Positions 31,813 through 40,091 of a stretch of DNA of 52,563 nucleotides are shown here, piece by piece; the first letter of the stretch is position 1; each line of letters starts with the position of its first letter. This stretch comes from Oscillospiraceae bacterium (GTDB lineage Bacteria > Bacillota > Clostridia > Oscillospirales > CAG-272), in assembly GCA_015064295.1 (NCBI GenBank), contig SVSM01000009.1, forward strand, positions 1-52,563. Direction: 5' to 3'. The notes beneath the pieces were generated by a model. It made no database searches and had not been told where the DNA came from. It was given only the letters and a program-made list of their open reading frames with translations. Both the position numbers and the translations under genes were made by a program.

Positions 31813-32649
31813 ATGGAACAGGCAAAAATCAAAGAACTCAGCCTGCGGTCCGCCGAGATCAAGCTCGGCGCTCTTGAGGCCGTTTACAGCGCCAGCTCGG
31901 GACATCCCGGCGGATCGCTGTCGATTTCCGACATTCTCGCGTATCTCTATTTTGAAGAACTGAACGTGGACGTGAAGAACCCCAAGTGGGAGGACAGAGA
32001 CCGTCTCGTTCTTTCCAAGGGACACACCTCTCCCGGTCTCTATGCGGCTCTCGCCGCCAAGGGCTTCATTCCCAAGGAGGACCTGAAGACCTTCCGTCAG
32101 GCCGACAGCTATCTGCAGGGCCACCCCGACATGAAGCATACCCCCGGTGTGGATATGACCTCCGGCTCTCTGGGCCTCGGTATCTCTGCCGCCTGCGGCA
32201 TGGCTCTGGCCGGCAAGCTGAACAAGAAGGACTACCGTGTGTACGCCATCCTGGGCGACGGTGAGTGCGAGGAGGGCCAGGTGTGGGAGGCCGCTATGTT
32301 CGCAGCCCATAAGAACCTGGACAACCTCTGCGCCTTCGTGGACTTCAACGGTCTGCAGATCGACGGCCCCGTGGTGGACGTTGTGAACCCCACTCCCATC
32401 GATAAGAAGTTCGAGGCCTTCAACTGGAACGTGATCGTCATCGACGGTCACAGCTTCGAGGAGATCGACGCCGCCGTCAAGGCCGCCAAGGCCTGCAAGG
32501 GTAAGCCCACCGCCATCGTTTGCAAGTGCGTGAAGGGCAAGGGCGTTTCTTTCATGGAGAACAACGTGAAGTGGCACGGCTCGGCTCCCAATCAGGAGCA
32601 GTACGAGCAGGCCGTTTCCGAGATCAACGCCTATATCGAGTCGTTATAA
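31813..32649 (+). CDS. Transketolase, N-terminal (thiamine-diphosphate-binding) subunit
   Basis: This 278-residue protein is the first half of a split transketolase of the non-oxidative pentose phosphate pathway. The conserved GHPGGSLS is near residue 33, and the ThDP/Mg2+ motif GDGECEEGQVWEAAM (about 150) runs to VDFNGLQIDG. AGGAGG lies 8 bases before the ATG at 31813; an upstream in-frame ATG has no ribosome site. The second half follows after 13 bases. Split transketolases are usual in Clostridia and archaea. Confidence 0.95.
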   Translation: MEQAKIKELSLRSAEIKLGALEAVYSASSGHPGGSLSISDILAYLYFEELNVDVKNPKWEDRDRLVLSKGHTSPGLYAALAAKGFIPKEDLKTFRQADSYLQGHPDMKHTPGVDMTSGSLGLGISAACGMALAGKLNKKDYRVYAILGDGECEEGQVWEAAMFAAHKNLDNLCAFVDFNGLQIDGPVVDVVNPTPIDKKFEAFNWNVIVIDGHSFEEIDAAVKAAKACKGKPTAIVCKCVKGKGVSFMENNVKWHGSAPNQEQYEQAVSEINAYIESL

Positions 32650-32662
32650 GGAGGAAAGGGCA

Positions 32663-33607
32663 ATGGCAGTAAAAATCGCAACGAGAGAAAGCTACGGCGA
32701 CGCGCTCGTCGAGCTTGGCGCAAAATACGATAATCTGGTGGTGCTTGACGCAGACCTTGCCGAGGCTACCAAGACGGTAAAATTCAAGAAGGCATATCCC
32801 GACCGCTTCTTTGACTGCGGTATCGCAGAGGGTAATATGGTCACCGTTGCCGCCGGTCTTTCCACCGCCGGTATGGTCCCCTTCTGCAGCTCCTTCGCTA
32901 TGTTCACCGCCGGCCGTGCCTTTGAGCAGATCCGGAATGCCATCGGATACCCCCACCTCAACGTGAAGATCGGCGCGACTCACGCCGGTATCACCGTGGG
33001 TGAGGACGGTGCTACCCACCAGTGCCTGGAGGATATCGGTACCATGCGTACCATTCCCGGCATGACCATCATCAACCCCTCCGACGACGTGGAGGCCAAG
33101 GCCGCCGTTAAGGCCGCCTTCGAGATGGAAGGTCCCTGCTACCTCCGCTTTGGCCGTCTTGCCGTGCCGGTGATCAACGATAACGAGGACTACAAGTTCG
33201 AGATCGGTAAGGGCATCACCATGGCCGACGGTAAGGACGTGACCATCGTGGCTACCGGTATCATGGTCGCTATGGCTCTTGAGGCCAAGGAGCTTCTGAA
33301 GAACGAGGGCATCGACGCCCGCGTCATCAATATCCACACCATCAAGCCCCTGGATAAGGAGCTGATCCTCAAGGCCGCCGCCGAGACCGGCGCGATCGTA
33401 ACGGCCGAGGAGCATAACGTCATCGGCGGTCTGGGCTCTGCCGTAGCCGAGGCCGTAGCCGAGGCCAATCCCGTGCCGGTGCTCCGCGTCGGTGTGGAGG
33501 ATACCTTCGGTTGCTCCGGTAAGGTGCCGGCCCTTCTTGAGAAGTTCGGCCTGACGCCCGCCAACATCGCTGCCAAGGCCAAGGCCGCCGTGGTGCTGAA
33601 GAAGTAA
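32663..33607 (+). CDS. Transketolase, C-terminal subunit
   Basis: This 314-residue partner holds the pyrimidine-binding and C-terminal domains. The Glu that activates ThDP is in DCGIAEGNMVTVAAG (about residue 55). Then come IGATHAGITVGEDGATHQ (about 112) and the transketolase C-domain with VINIHTIKPLDKE. AGGAGG lies 8 bases before the ATG. It acts with the upstream subunit. Confidence 0.95.
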   Translation: MAVKIATRESYGDALVELGAKYDNLVVLDADLAEATKTVKFKKAYPDRFFDCGIAEGNMVTVAAGLSTAGMVPFCSSFAMFTAGRAFEQIRNAIGYPHLNVKIGATHAGITVGEDGATHQCLEDIGTMRTIPGMTIINPSDDVEAKAAVKAAFEMEGPCYLRFGRLAVPVINDNEDYKFEIGKGITMADGKDVTIVATGIMVAMALEAKELLKNEGIDARVINIHTIKPLDKELILKAAAETGAIVTAEEHNVIGGLGSAVAEAVAEANPVPVLRVGVEDTFGCSGKVPALLEKFGLTPANIAAKAKAAVVLKK

Positions 33608-33889
33608 GGAGATGCGCGGGGGCGTTGCCCCCGCACCCCCACAAGAAAACTTCTTGAAAGAAGTTTTCTTGACTTTCAAGAACTTTGAATGGCCCGAAAC
33701 GGTGTTTCGGGCAGAAAAAAGAATGTCAAAAGCCTTTCTTCCGCTATGTACGGAGGAAAGGCTTTTTCTTTTGCAAGAAAACGTATTCCGCCAAAAACGA
33801 AGTTTTTGGCAGTCAAAAGTTTTTCGGGATTCTTAAGACCCTTTTTTCAAAAAGGGTCTTAAGGCCGCCGGCAGGCATCCTTGTGATTC
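33608..33889. repeat. Mosaic of palindromes between convergent tkt and spoIIP
   Basis: This 282-base gap is packed with palindromes. In order they are GCGGGGGC/GCCCCCGC (33616-33634), CAAGAAAACTTC/GAAGTTTTCTTG (33642-33671), a conserved spacer ACTTTCAAGAACTTTGAATGG, and GCCCGAAAC/GTTTCGGGC (33692-33712). A terminator follows at 33730-33769, then GCCAAAAAC/GTTTTTGGC (33790-33810) and CTTAAGACCCTTTTT/AAAAAGGGTCTTAAG (33832-33863). The left half resembles the element at 45022-45097 and the right half resembles 18878-18930. Each lies just after a stop codon in the sense direction. Confidence 0.85.
33730..33769. terminator. Terminator between tkt and spoIIP
   Basis: GCCTTTC-T-TCCG pairs CGGA-G-GAAAGGC with TTTTTC after it and AAAA before it, so it may act in both directions. 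Confidence 0.85.
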
Positions 33890-34984
33890 TTACTTCCTCG
33901 CTAAAATCAAGCCCGCCAGCGTTTCGCCGAGGATCTTGGCAGAGGCCTTGGCCTCTGCCAGGGTGTTGACGCAGGTGCCGATCTCAATGAGGCAGCCCAG
34001 GCCGGTGTGCTGCTGATTATAGGAGGGGTTCTTGATACAGATGGGGCGGGCGAAATTGGAGAGGCGTTTGGTGAGGAGATACTGGGCGTCCACGGCGAAG
34101 GCAAGGTTGTTGCGCCAATCGGGATGCTGGGCGCCGGCGGAATCGGTACCCACCACCAGCATGACCTGAGCCACCGGCGTACTGCCGTCGTAGGTCAGCG
34201 TTTTGTAGACGTAGGTAGAGCTGACCAGGGCGTCGCGATGGATGTCAAAGGCGTACTGAATGGAGGGGTACTGCTTCCTGTATTCCTGGATGGCCTCGCG
34301 GGAGTATGTATAGGAATTATTATAGGATTTGCTGTCGAACATGGTCTCCACGTGCAGGGTAGGAACGCCGCAGGCGTTGAGGGTATCGGCCAGGACCTTG
34401 CCCACGGCCACCACGTTTTTGGTGATGTTGCGGGAACGGGGGAGATCCTTTTTGGCGTAGGAGGTCACGCCCTCCTCGGCGTAGGCCTCGGTTCCGTGGG
34501 TGTGGTAGATGAGAACGAGGGGCGGCGCGTTTTCCTCGGCGGGCTGTGATACCGTGGGGACGGTCAAGGTGTCGGCCGAGAGAAAATCCAGGGCCTTGAC
34601 GGTGTAATCGGTATTGTTTTTCACGTAGATGGTGCCGAGGGAGGGGTTCTTGCTTAAATCGGTCTTGACGATCTTCAGCTCCCCGCTGGGAACGCTCCCG
34701 TCCTCCTCGGCAAAGAGCTGGTCGTAAACGCCGAGAGCCATGGGGTATTCGTTCTCATAGAGAGCGTCCCGATACTCGGCGGTCAGCTCGTCGGAGGAGG
34801 AGAGAAGCTCGTCCGGCGTGGGGAGAAGGGGGCTGGAGGGGCTTTGCTCCAAGCGGTGCGCCACCGAATCGTAGCCTAAAAAGGAGAGGATCAGAGCCGA
34901 GAGGAGAATGGCAGAGAGAATACGGGAAATTTTTTGGAAGCGGCGGAAGCGGCGGCCGCCTTGCATGGGGGGATCGTACGTCAT
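33890..34984 (-). CDS. spoIIP: Stage II sporulation protein P (engulfment amidase)
   Basis: This 364-residue protein has one N-terminal membrane helix (about residues 22-42), a linker and an N-acetylmuramoyl-L-alanine amidase/endopeptidase domain. The zinc and catalytic residues appear in LIYHTHGTEAY (about 195), YAFDIHRDA (about 265) and CLIEIGTCVNT (about 342). SpoIIP cuts peptide stems during engulfment with SpoIID. The ATG at 34984 is chosen because GGAGG lies 5 bases before it; an upstream ATG (35026) has no ribosome site. It follows gpr on the same strand, the usual pairing in spore formers. Confidence 0.94.
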   Translation of the reverse strand: MTYDPPMQGGRRFRRFQKISRILSAILLSALILSFLGYDSVAHRLEQSPSSPLLPTPDELLSSSDELTAEYRDALYENEYPMALGVYDQLFAEEDGSVPSGELKIVKTDLSKNPSLGTIYVKNNTDYTVKALDFLSADTLTVPTVSQPAEENAPPLVLIYHTHGTEAYAEEGVTSYAKKDLPRSRNITKNVVAVGKVLADTLNACGVPTLHVETMFDSKSYNNSYTYSREAIQEYRKQYPSIQYAFDIHRDALVSSTYVYKTLTYDGSTPVAQVMLVVGTDSAGAQHPDWRNNLAFAVDAQYLLTKRLSNFARPICIKNPSYNQQHTGLGCLIEIGTCVNTLAEAKASAKILGETLAGLILARK

Positions 34985-35076
34985 GGGAACCTCCGTCGGG
35001 ACGGTGTGATGATCGAGGATTCGCATGACCAGTTTATGCCGGATGGGAGGGAAATATGTCCCCTGAGGGGAGGGAT

Positions 35077-35973
35077 TTAAGCGCGGTCGGTGGAAAAGGC
35101 GAGATGAATGGCATGGGCCACCAGCCGCGCCATTTCTGCCGAGGCGGTGTCGGCGTCCTTGAGGGTAACGAAAAAGCTGCGGCCGTTTTCCAGCTCGGCC
35201 CGCAGGGGCTCGGTAAGATCGGTCACGCCGGCCTTTTCCAGCATACCGTAGACCATGGTGGAGGAATCCACGACGGTGGGCACCCCGATGGCGATGACGG
35301 GAACGCCGAGGAAGGCCTCGTCGATGGCACGGCGCTGGTTTCCGATGCCGGAGCCGGGGGCAATGCCGTTATCGGATAGCTGGACGGTGACGGCCAGACG
35401 ATCGACGCTTTTGGCAGCAAGGGCATCGATACAGAGAATGACCGACGGGGAAATGTGCTCGGCGGCCCCGCGGATCAGCTCGGCGGTCTCAATGCCCGTC
35501 TGTCCCACCACGCCCGGAGCGATGGCGGCGATGGGCAGGGTAGCGAGGGCCTCAAACAGAGGAGGGTCCAGCTCCTTGATGTGGCGGGAGACGGTCAGAT
35601 TCTTGACGGAGAGGGGGCCGACGGCGTCGGAGGTGATGAAGCGGTTTCCCAGCCCCACCACCAAAATACAGTCGAGGGTACTGACCTTGGAACGAACCAG
35701 CTCGGACAGCTCCTCCGCCAAAACGGCGGCGGCGATCTCAAAATCCTCGTCGCTCTTCAGCCACACCTTGCCCACGTCCAGGGTGACGTAACGCCCTTGG
35801 GGCTTTCCGAGGATGGTGGCCCCCTCGCCGCTGGTCACGTGAAGCTGCGAGATGGCGATCCCTTTGGTCTGATATTCACGGAAGCGGATGCCTCGTACCC
35901 CCTTCTCCAGGTCCAGGTCGGCACAGCATTCGGCGGCCATATCGGTTCGGTCAAAGTGCGGGTGTTCGTTCAT
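35077..35973 (-). CDS. gpr: Germination protease GPR
   Basis: This 298-residue aspartic-type endopeptidase degrades small acid-soluble spore proteins at germination. It has the short N-terminal propeptide and RTDMAAE processing region, the catalytic Asp regions NRFITSDAVGP (about residue 105) and CIDALAAKS (about 180), and the GNQRRAIDE stretch. The start at 35973 has GGAGGG 4-5 bases upstream. It is made in the forespore as a zymogen under sigma-F/sigma-G in Bacillus. No clear sigma-G site was recognised in the AT-rich region upstream. Confidence 0.95.
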   Translation of the reverse strand: MNEHPHFDRTDMAAECCADLDLEKGVRGIRFREYQTKGIAISQLHVTSGEGATILGKPQGRYVTLDVGKVWLKSDEDFEIAAAVLAEELSELVRSKVSTLDCILVVGLGNRFITSDAVGPLSVKNLTVSRHIKELDPPLFEALATLPIAAIAPGVVGQTGIETAELIRGAAEHISPSVILCIDALAAKSVDRLAVTVQLSDNGIAPGSGIGNQRRAIDEAFLGVPVIAIGVPTVVDSSTMVYGMLEKAGVTDLTEPLRAELENGRSFFVTLKDADTASAEMARLVAHAIHLAFSTDRA

Positions 35974-36124
35974 AGGTCCCTCCATAACGGTTTTTGGGAG
36001 ATTTCTTGGTTGAGTATTGACAAAAAGGGGAAAGAAAATGTTCGCACAGTGCACAAAAAATATGGAAAAAATTGTGCAAATCGATAAAACTTAAAAAACC
36101 GCCGTTTTCGATGAAAATATCCTA

Positions 36125-36153
36125 TTGATTAAAAAGGCGAAAGGTGCTATAAT
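36125..36153 (+). promoter_or_regulatory. Sigma-A promoter of the peptide-binding lipoprotein gene
   Basis: TTGATT (36125-36130), 17 bases, TATAAT (36148-36153), about 98 bases before the ATG. Confidence 0.82.
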
Positions 36154-36250
36154 AGAAGGGCTATCAATTTCGTATGCCCAAGCTATGCCTATTTTTAGGC
36201 GGGAAACGAGATTTTCGCGCTTAACTCTATTTCGAGGGGGATATCCTTTC

Positions 36251-38002
36251 ATGAAGAAATTCATTGCTTTGATGCTTTGTCTTCTGACGGTCGGAACGAT
36301 GCTGGCATCCTGTCAGAAGAACGATGAGGATGAGGACAAAGGTCCTACCATCCCGGTATACATCACCACCGAGATCGCTAACTTTGATCCCGCCTACTCC
36401 AATCTGGACGACGGGGCTATGAAGATCCTCAGCCTTCTCTACGAGGGCCTCTTTAAGATCAACGCAAACGGCGAAACGGTCAAGGCCCAGGCCAAATCGG
36501 TAAAGGTTCTGGATGATACTGCCAACGATTACTACGCCATCGAGATCACCCTGGACAACACCAGCTGGTCGGACGGCTCCCGCGTGCAGGCCGCCGATTA
36601 TATCTACGCCTGGAAGCGTCTTTTGGAATCCGAGTTCCGCGGCGAGGCCGCCAGCATGCTGCTCGGCATCAAGAATGCCCGCGCCGTCAACGCCGGCGAC
36701 GCCTCCATTGACGACCTCGGCGTGACCGACGAGGCCATCGACGTGCTCCGCATCGAGTTTGAGGGTCCCACCGATTACGATAAGTTCTACGAGTACCTGG
36801 CCAGCCCCATGCTGGTACCTCTCCGCGAGATCGCCGTTGACCGTGTGGAGAAGGACTGGTCCTCCTCCGCCTCTATCCTGGTGACCAACGGCCCCTTCGT
36901 CGTAAGAACCTACACCCCCGGCACCAGCATGGTGCTGGAAAGAAACCTCTACTACTACCGTGACGTGGAAGAGGACAGCATATCCAAGTACGTCTACCCC
37001 TACCGCCTTGCCATCAACCTGAGGAAGGACGCCGCCGAGAACCTTGCCGATTACGAGGCCGGCGCTCTGACCTATATTTCCGAGCTTCCCCTTGATAAGA
37101 GAGCGCAGTACAAGGATCAGGCGGAGATCTCCGACACCATGTCGATCCTCTCCTGCCTCTTCAATACCAACGTGGCTCCCTTCAACAACGCCTCGGTTCG
37201 TCAGGCCTTGTCTCTGGCCCTCGACCGCAACGAGATCGTGAAGATCCTCACCTTTGCCAAGCCCGCCGAAGGCCTTATCGCCGACGGTGTCTACAATACC
37301 GGCTACGCCAAGAAGAAGGCCGTGTCCTTCCGTGACGCCGCCGGCGAAGCCCTTCTCTCTCCCACCGCCGACGCGAACAAGGCCAAGGACCTTCTCCGTC
37401 AGGCAGGCGTTTCGAGCGGAGACATCAAGCTGACCGTCCGCAACAACGAGGCGGACCTTGCCGTGGCAGAGTACATCAAGGACGTTTGGGAATCCCTTGG
37501 CTTTACCGTTAAGCTGGATAAGAAGAACTTCAGAAAGTATCAGGACGAAAAGGAATACGACCTGGTTGCCGACCGGTATCTTGAAGCCTACGAGAACGGC
37601 GATTTCCAGGCGATCCTCATCGACTACCAGATGCTCACCACTGATGCCTTCCCCAATCTCGCCATGTTTGCCAAGGCCTTTGCCTGCGGCAGGATGGACA
37701 TGGAAAGCGGCAATTACGAGCTGGGAACCCACATCAGTGGCTACTATAACGAGACCTACGACGCCAAGATCGAAGCGGCCTTCGCCGCCACCGACCGTGC
37801 AACGAGAGCAGCTCTCCTGCACGAGGCCGAGGCCATTCTGATGGCCGATATGCCCATCGTTCCGCTGGTTCAGCATCAGAGCGCAATTCTCACGAACGGA
37901 GATTTGAAGGGCCTGAAGGATGCCTTCTGGGGCATCGATGCCTTTGCCAAGGTAACCCTCAAGAATCGCGACAAGTACGAGACTGAGGCCCCTGCCGCCT
38001 AA
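36251..38002 (+). CDS. Oligopeptide-binding lipoprotein (SBP family 5, OppA-like)
   Basis: This 583-residue protein has a lipoprotein signal peptide ending in LASC (Cys21), an acidic linker and a full family 5 solute-binding domain. The domain shows the early TEIANFDPAYSNLDDGAMKIL segment typical of OppA, a central VRQALSLALDRNEIVK helix (about residue 320) and IMADMPIVPLVQ near the end. It would capture peptides outside the membrane for an ABC importer. No Opp permease or ATPase genes are adjacent, so it must use a distant importer or act as a sensor. A 15-bp palindrome follows the stop. Confidence 0.92.
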   Translation: MKKFIALMLCLLTVGTMLASCQKNDEDEDKGPTIPVYITTEIANFDPAYSNLDDGAMKILSLLYEGLFKINANGETVKAQAKSVKVLDDTANDYYAIEITLDNTSWSDGSRVQAADYIYAWKRLLESEFRGEAASMLLGIKNARAVNAGDASIDDLGVTDEAIDVLRIEFEGPTDYDKFYEYLASPMLVPLREIAVDRVEKDWSSSASILVTNGPFVVRTYTPGTSMVLERNLYYYRDVEEDSISKYVYPYRLAINLRKDAAENLADYEAGALTYISELPLDKRAQYKDQAEISDTMSILSCLFNTNVAPFNNASVRQALSLALDRNEIVKILTFAKPAEGLIADGVYNTGYAKKKAVSFRDAAGEALLSPTADANKAKDLLRQAGVSSGDIKLTVRNNEADLAVAEYIKDVWESLGFTVKLDKKNFRKYQDEKEYDLVADRYLEAYENGDFQAILIDYQMLTTDAFPNLAMFAKAFACGRMDMESGNYELGTHISGYYNETYDAKIEAAFAATDRATRAALLHEAEAILMADMPIVPLVQHQSAILTNGDLKGLKDAFWGIDAFAKVTLKNRDKYETEAPAA

Positions 38003-38023
38003 ATTCATCTATATCACGCATCA

Positions 38024-38056
38024 TTCGGGGAAATCCTTTTTAAGGATTTCCCCGAA
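38024..38056 (+). terminator. Long palindrome after the lipoprotein gene
   Basis: TTCGGGGAAATCCTT and AAGGATTTCCCCGAA form a 15-bp perfect stem with a 3-base loop. No T-run follows on the plus strand. It may be a terminator variant or a 3'-end stabiliser. Confidence 0.6.
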
Positions 38057-38125
38057 GCCGTCCGAAAGACGTTTTTTCCTCTATGCCCGCGGGAGCGGTT
38101 GATTTCGCTATAGGAAGGGCTTGCT

Positions 38126-38686
38126 ATGCACAGCCAATTACGTGAAAAAAACGATATTAAGATCTTTATTTTGTATCTTTTGCGGCATATCGGTTACCCC
38201 CTCGACTTTGTCAGCATCAACGACATTGTGGTGCAGGACGGGTACGTGGGTTATTTTGACTTTGCCGAGTGCTTTGCCGAGCTTTTGGAGACCGGCAATA
38301 TCGTGGAGCTTGCCGACCCTACGGGGGAGGGGAAAGACGAAATGTACGAGATCACGCCCCAGGGTATCATCGTGGCCGATAGCCTAGATAGCCGTCTGCT
38401 CAGCTCCATTCGGGAGAAGAGCTTAAAGAGCGCCCTGCGGTTCCTCTCCTTCCGCGAGCGGGGGGCTAAGGTTAAGTTTGATTTCCGCCCCATGGCGGGA
38501 GGGCGCTTTACCTGCAACTGCATTATTCAGGAAAAGGACGAGGAGCTGATGAACGTGGAGCTGATCCTGGAAAGCAGCAATCAGTTAGAACGGATCCGCC
38601 ACAATTTCTATGAGAGGCCCGAGGTCGTCTATAAGGGAATCCTGGCGGTTTTGACAGGAGAGGTCAATTATCTCATCGATCCCTAA
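38126..38686 (+). CDS. DUF4364-family protein
   Basis: This 186-residue soluble protein has a winged-helix-like N-terminal half (IKIFILYLLRHIGYPLDF, then a region ending YEITPQGIIVADSL) and a C-terminal beta-rich half. The pattern matches DUF4364, which is common in Clostridia and suspected to be a transcription regulator because of the winged-helix N-terminus. AAGGG precedes the ATG. It lies between the lipoprotein gene and the sigma factor, with no shared promoter evident. Confidence 0.8.
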   Translation: MHSQLREKNDIKIFILYLLRHIGYPLDFVSINDIVVQDGYVGYFDFAECFAELLETGNIVELADPTGEGKDEMYEITPQGIIVADSLDSRLLSSIREKSLKSALRFLSFRERGAKVKFDFRPMAGGRFTCNCIIQEKDEELMNVELILESSNQLERIRHNFYERPEVVYKGILAVLTGEVNYLIDP

Positions 38687-38846
38687 CGAAAAAGTGCATA
38701 AAAATGAATGGCGCGCTTTGTGAATCTTTCGAGCCGTCTCGGCATTATTCACCAAATGACGGGTGAAAATTCATAAAATATCGTTCAAAAAAATAGCCAT
38801 TATTAACAAATGCGAAAGAAACCGTGAAATTTTTGTGGAAAATGTA

Positions 38847-38874
38847 TTGACTTTCTTGTCTTTTGTGATATAAT
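38847..38874 (+). promoter_or_regulatory. Sigma-A promoter of the sigma-H-like gene
   Basis: TTGACT (38847-38852), 16 bases, TATAAT (38869-38874), 27 bases before the start codon. Confidence 0.85.
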
Positions 38875-38900
38875 TATAGTAATGATTCTCGGAGGGCATT

Positions 38901-39431
38901 TTGGAACGTGAATTAATTCTGTCTGCCCGAAGGGGAAATGACACCGCTTTTGCAGAACTGTGCAAAAGGTACGCTCCCTTGATCGACTCGATGACCGACA
39001 AGTACCAAGCGTCATCGGAGGCTCCCGGCGAAGGCCGGGAGGATCTTAGGCAGGAGGCGGCGGTGTCTTTTTACCGTGCCGTGATGACCTACGATCTTGA
39101 GCAAGATCGGGTCACCTTCGGTCTTTACGCCAAGATCTGCATACGGAATCGTATGATCAGTCTCCTCCGAAAGAATCAGGCGGAAAAAAAACGAAAGCCC
39201 AAACGGAAGGAGCCTCTTCCCGGGGGCGGAACCGTGTCGGGAATCAGTCGGGAGGAGCTCCACGCTCTTGCGGACCGGTTTCTCACGGCCTATGAAAAGA
39301 CAGCTTTCTTCCTCTATATCGACGGTAAATCCTACCGAGATATCGCAGTCTCGCTTGGCGTTTCCGTGAAATCTGTCGACAACGCGTTGTTCCGTGCTAA
39401 AACAAAGCTTCGAAGCGTGTATTCGATGTGA
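38901..39431 (+). CDS. Sigma-70-family RNA polymerase sigma factor (SigH-like)
   Basis: This 176-residue factor has region 2 (FAELCKRYAPLID; REDLRQEAAVSFYRAVMTYDLEQDRVTFGLYAKICIRN-type core binding and -10 recognition, about residues 18-80). A basic linker (KKRKPKRKEP) follows, then region 4 (YRDIAVSLGVSVKSVDNALFRAK, about 143-165). It resembles sigma-H/Spo0H-type factors but is shorter (Spo0H is about 218). A TTG start is used, with GGAGGG 5 bases upstream. A role in early sporulation or competence is possible but not proven. Confidence 0.8.
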   Translation: MERELILSARRGNDTAFAELCKRYAPLIDSMTDKYQASSEAPGEGREDLRQEAAVSFYRAVMTYDLEQDRVTFGLYAKICIRNRMISLLRKNQAEKKRKPKRKEPLPGGGTVSGISREELHALADRFLTAYEKTAFFLYIDGKSYRDIAVSLGVSVKSVDNALFRAKTKLRSVYSM

Positions 39432-39474
39432 TGTTTTCCATATAATAAGAAATACGGTTTCGTATTGCATATAT

Positions 39475-39545
39475 GCCCGGATAGCTTAAGGAAAAGCGTT
39501 GTATCACACGATTCAAAGATGGCGGTGACACCCCGCCGTCGGGCA
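39475..39545 (+). ncRNA. tRNA-like cloverleaf in the leader of the zinc-ribbon gene
   Basis: A 71-base cloverleaf: the acceptor-like stem GCCCGG/TCGGGC, a D-arm-like GCTT-AAGGAA-AAGC with the tRNA-type GG, a weak middle arm TTGTA/TTCAA with an 8-base loop, and a T-arm-like GGCGG-TGACACC-CCGCC. The T loop lacks TTCRA, the anticodon loop is wrong in size and lacks U33, and no CCA follows, so a functional tRNA is unlikely. A TATAAT at 39441-39446 lies upstream. It may be a structured leader, a tRNA mimic or a tRNA relic. Confidence 0.4.
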
Positions 39546-39582
39546 ATAATAATTCACCACAATGTTAAAGCGAGGTAGCAAA

Positions 39583-39858
39583 ATGTACGAAGACAAGATT
39601 CTGAAGTGTAAGGACTGCGGAGAGGAGTTCACCTTCACGGCCGGAGAACAGGAGTTCTATGCCGAGAGAGGGTTCCAGAACGAGCCGCAGCGCTGTAAGG
39701 CATGCCGTGACGCCAGAAAGAACGCCGGCCAGCCTAAGAGAGAATACTTCACTGCCGTATGTGCCAACTGCGGCGGCGAGGCCAAGATTCCCTTTGAACC
39801 GAAGAACGACAGACCCGTATACTGCAGCGAGTGCTTTGCTGCAATGAGACAGCAGTAA
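39583..39858 (+). CDS. Small zinc-ribbon protein with three Cys-pair motifs
   Basis: This 91-residue protein has CKDCGEEF (about residue 9), CKACRDARK (about 38), CANCGGEA (about 60) and CSECF (about 81), giving two zinc ribbons. The middle EFTFTAGEQEFYAERGF is the hallmark of the 'probable zinc-binding' family found next to cold-shock genes in Firmicutes. GAGG lies 7 bases before the ATG at 39583. A tRNA-like leader precedes it and a strong terminator follows. It probably binds nucleic acid or ribosomes; this is inferred only from fold. Confidence 0.85.
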   Translation: MYEDKILKCKDCGEEFTFTAGEQEFYAERGFQNEPQRCKACRDARKNAGQPKREYFTAVCANCGGEAKIPFEPKNDRPVYCSECFAAMRQQ

Positions 39859-39910
39859 GATCGGGTTACGGCCGGAAAAGGTGTCGTTCAGCGACCGACT
39901 GAATCTTATA

Positions 39911-39953
39911 AAAAAATCCGATCGCGTGAAGCGATCGGATTTTTTTGTGTCGG
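39911..39953 (+). terminator. Intrinsic terminator of the zinc-ribbon gene
   Basis: AAAAAATCCGATCGC and GCGATCGGATTTTTT arms with loop GTGAA. Confidence 0.95.
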
Positions 39954-40047
39954 CGTGATGCGTCGTCAGTCGGTCGAACCTCCAAGGGGCTTGGTTTGCC
40001 GCGTAGGAGTTGCCTTCGCCGGACAAAATCGGCTTTGAAAAGCAAAC

Positions 40048-40077
40048 GTGCCGTGCGGTCAAAAGACCGCACGGCAC
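40048..40077 (-). terminator. Terminator of the CofE-like gene
   Basis: GTGCCGTGCGGTC and GACCGCACGGCAC arms (13 bp), loop AAAA, 14 bases past the stop on the minus strand. The following T-run is short. Confidence 0.8.
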
Positions 40078-40091
40078 AGCGTTTCCCCTTA

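Noticed and set aside
39475-39545. Functional tRNA
   Set aside because: The anticodon loop has 8 bases and lacks U33, the T loop lacks TTCRA, and there is no CCA.
39475-39545. Cyclic-di-GMP (GEMM) riboswitch
   Set aside because: The conserved GEMM core segments are missing despite a superficially similar start.
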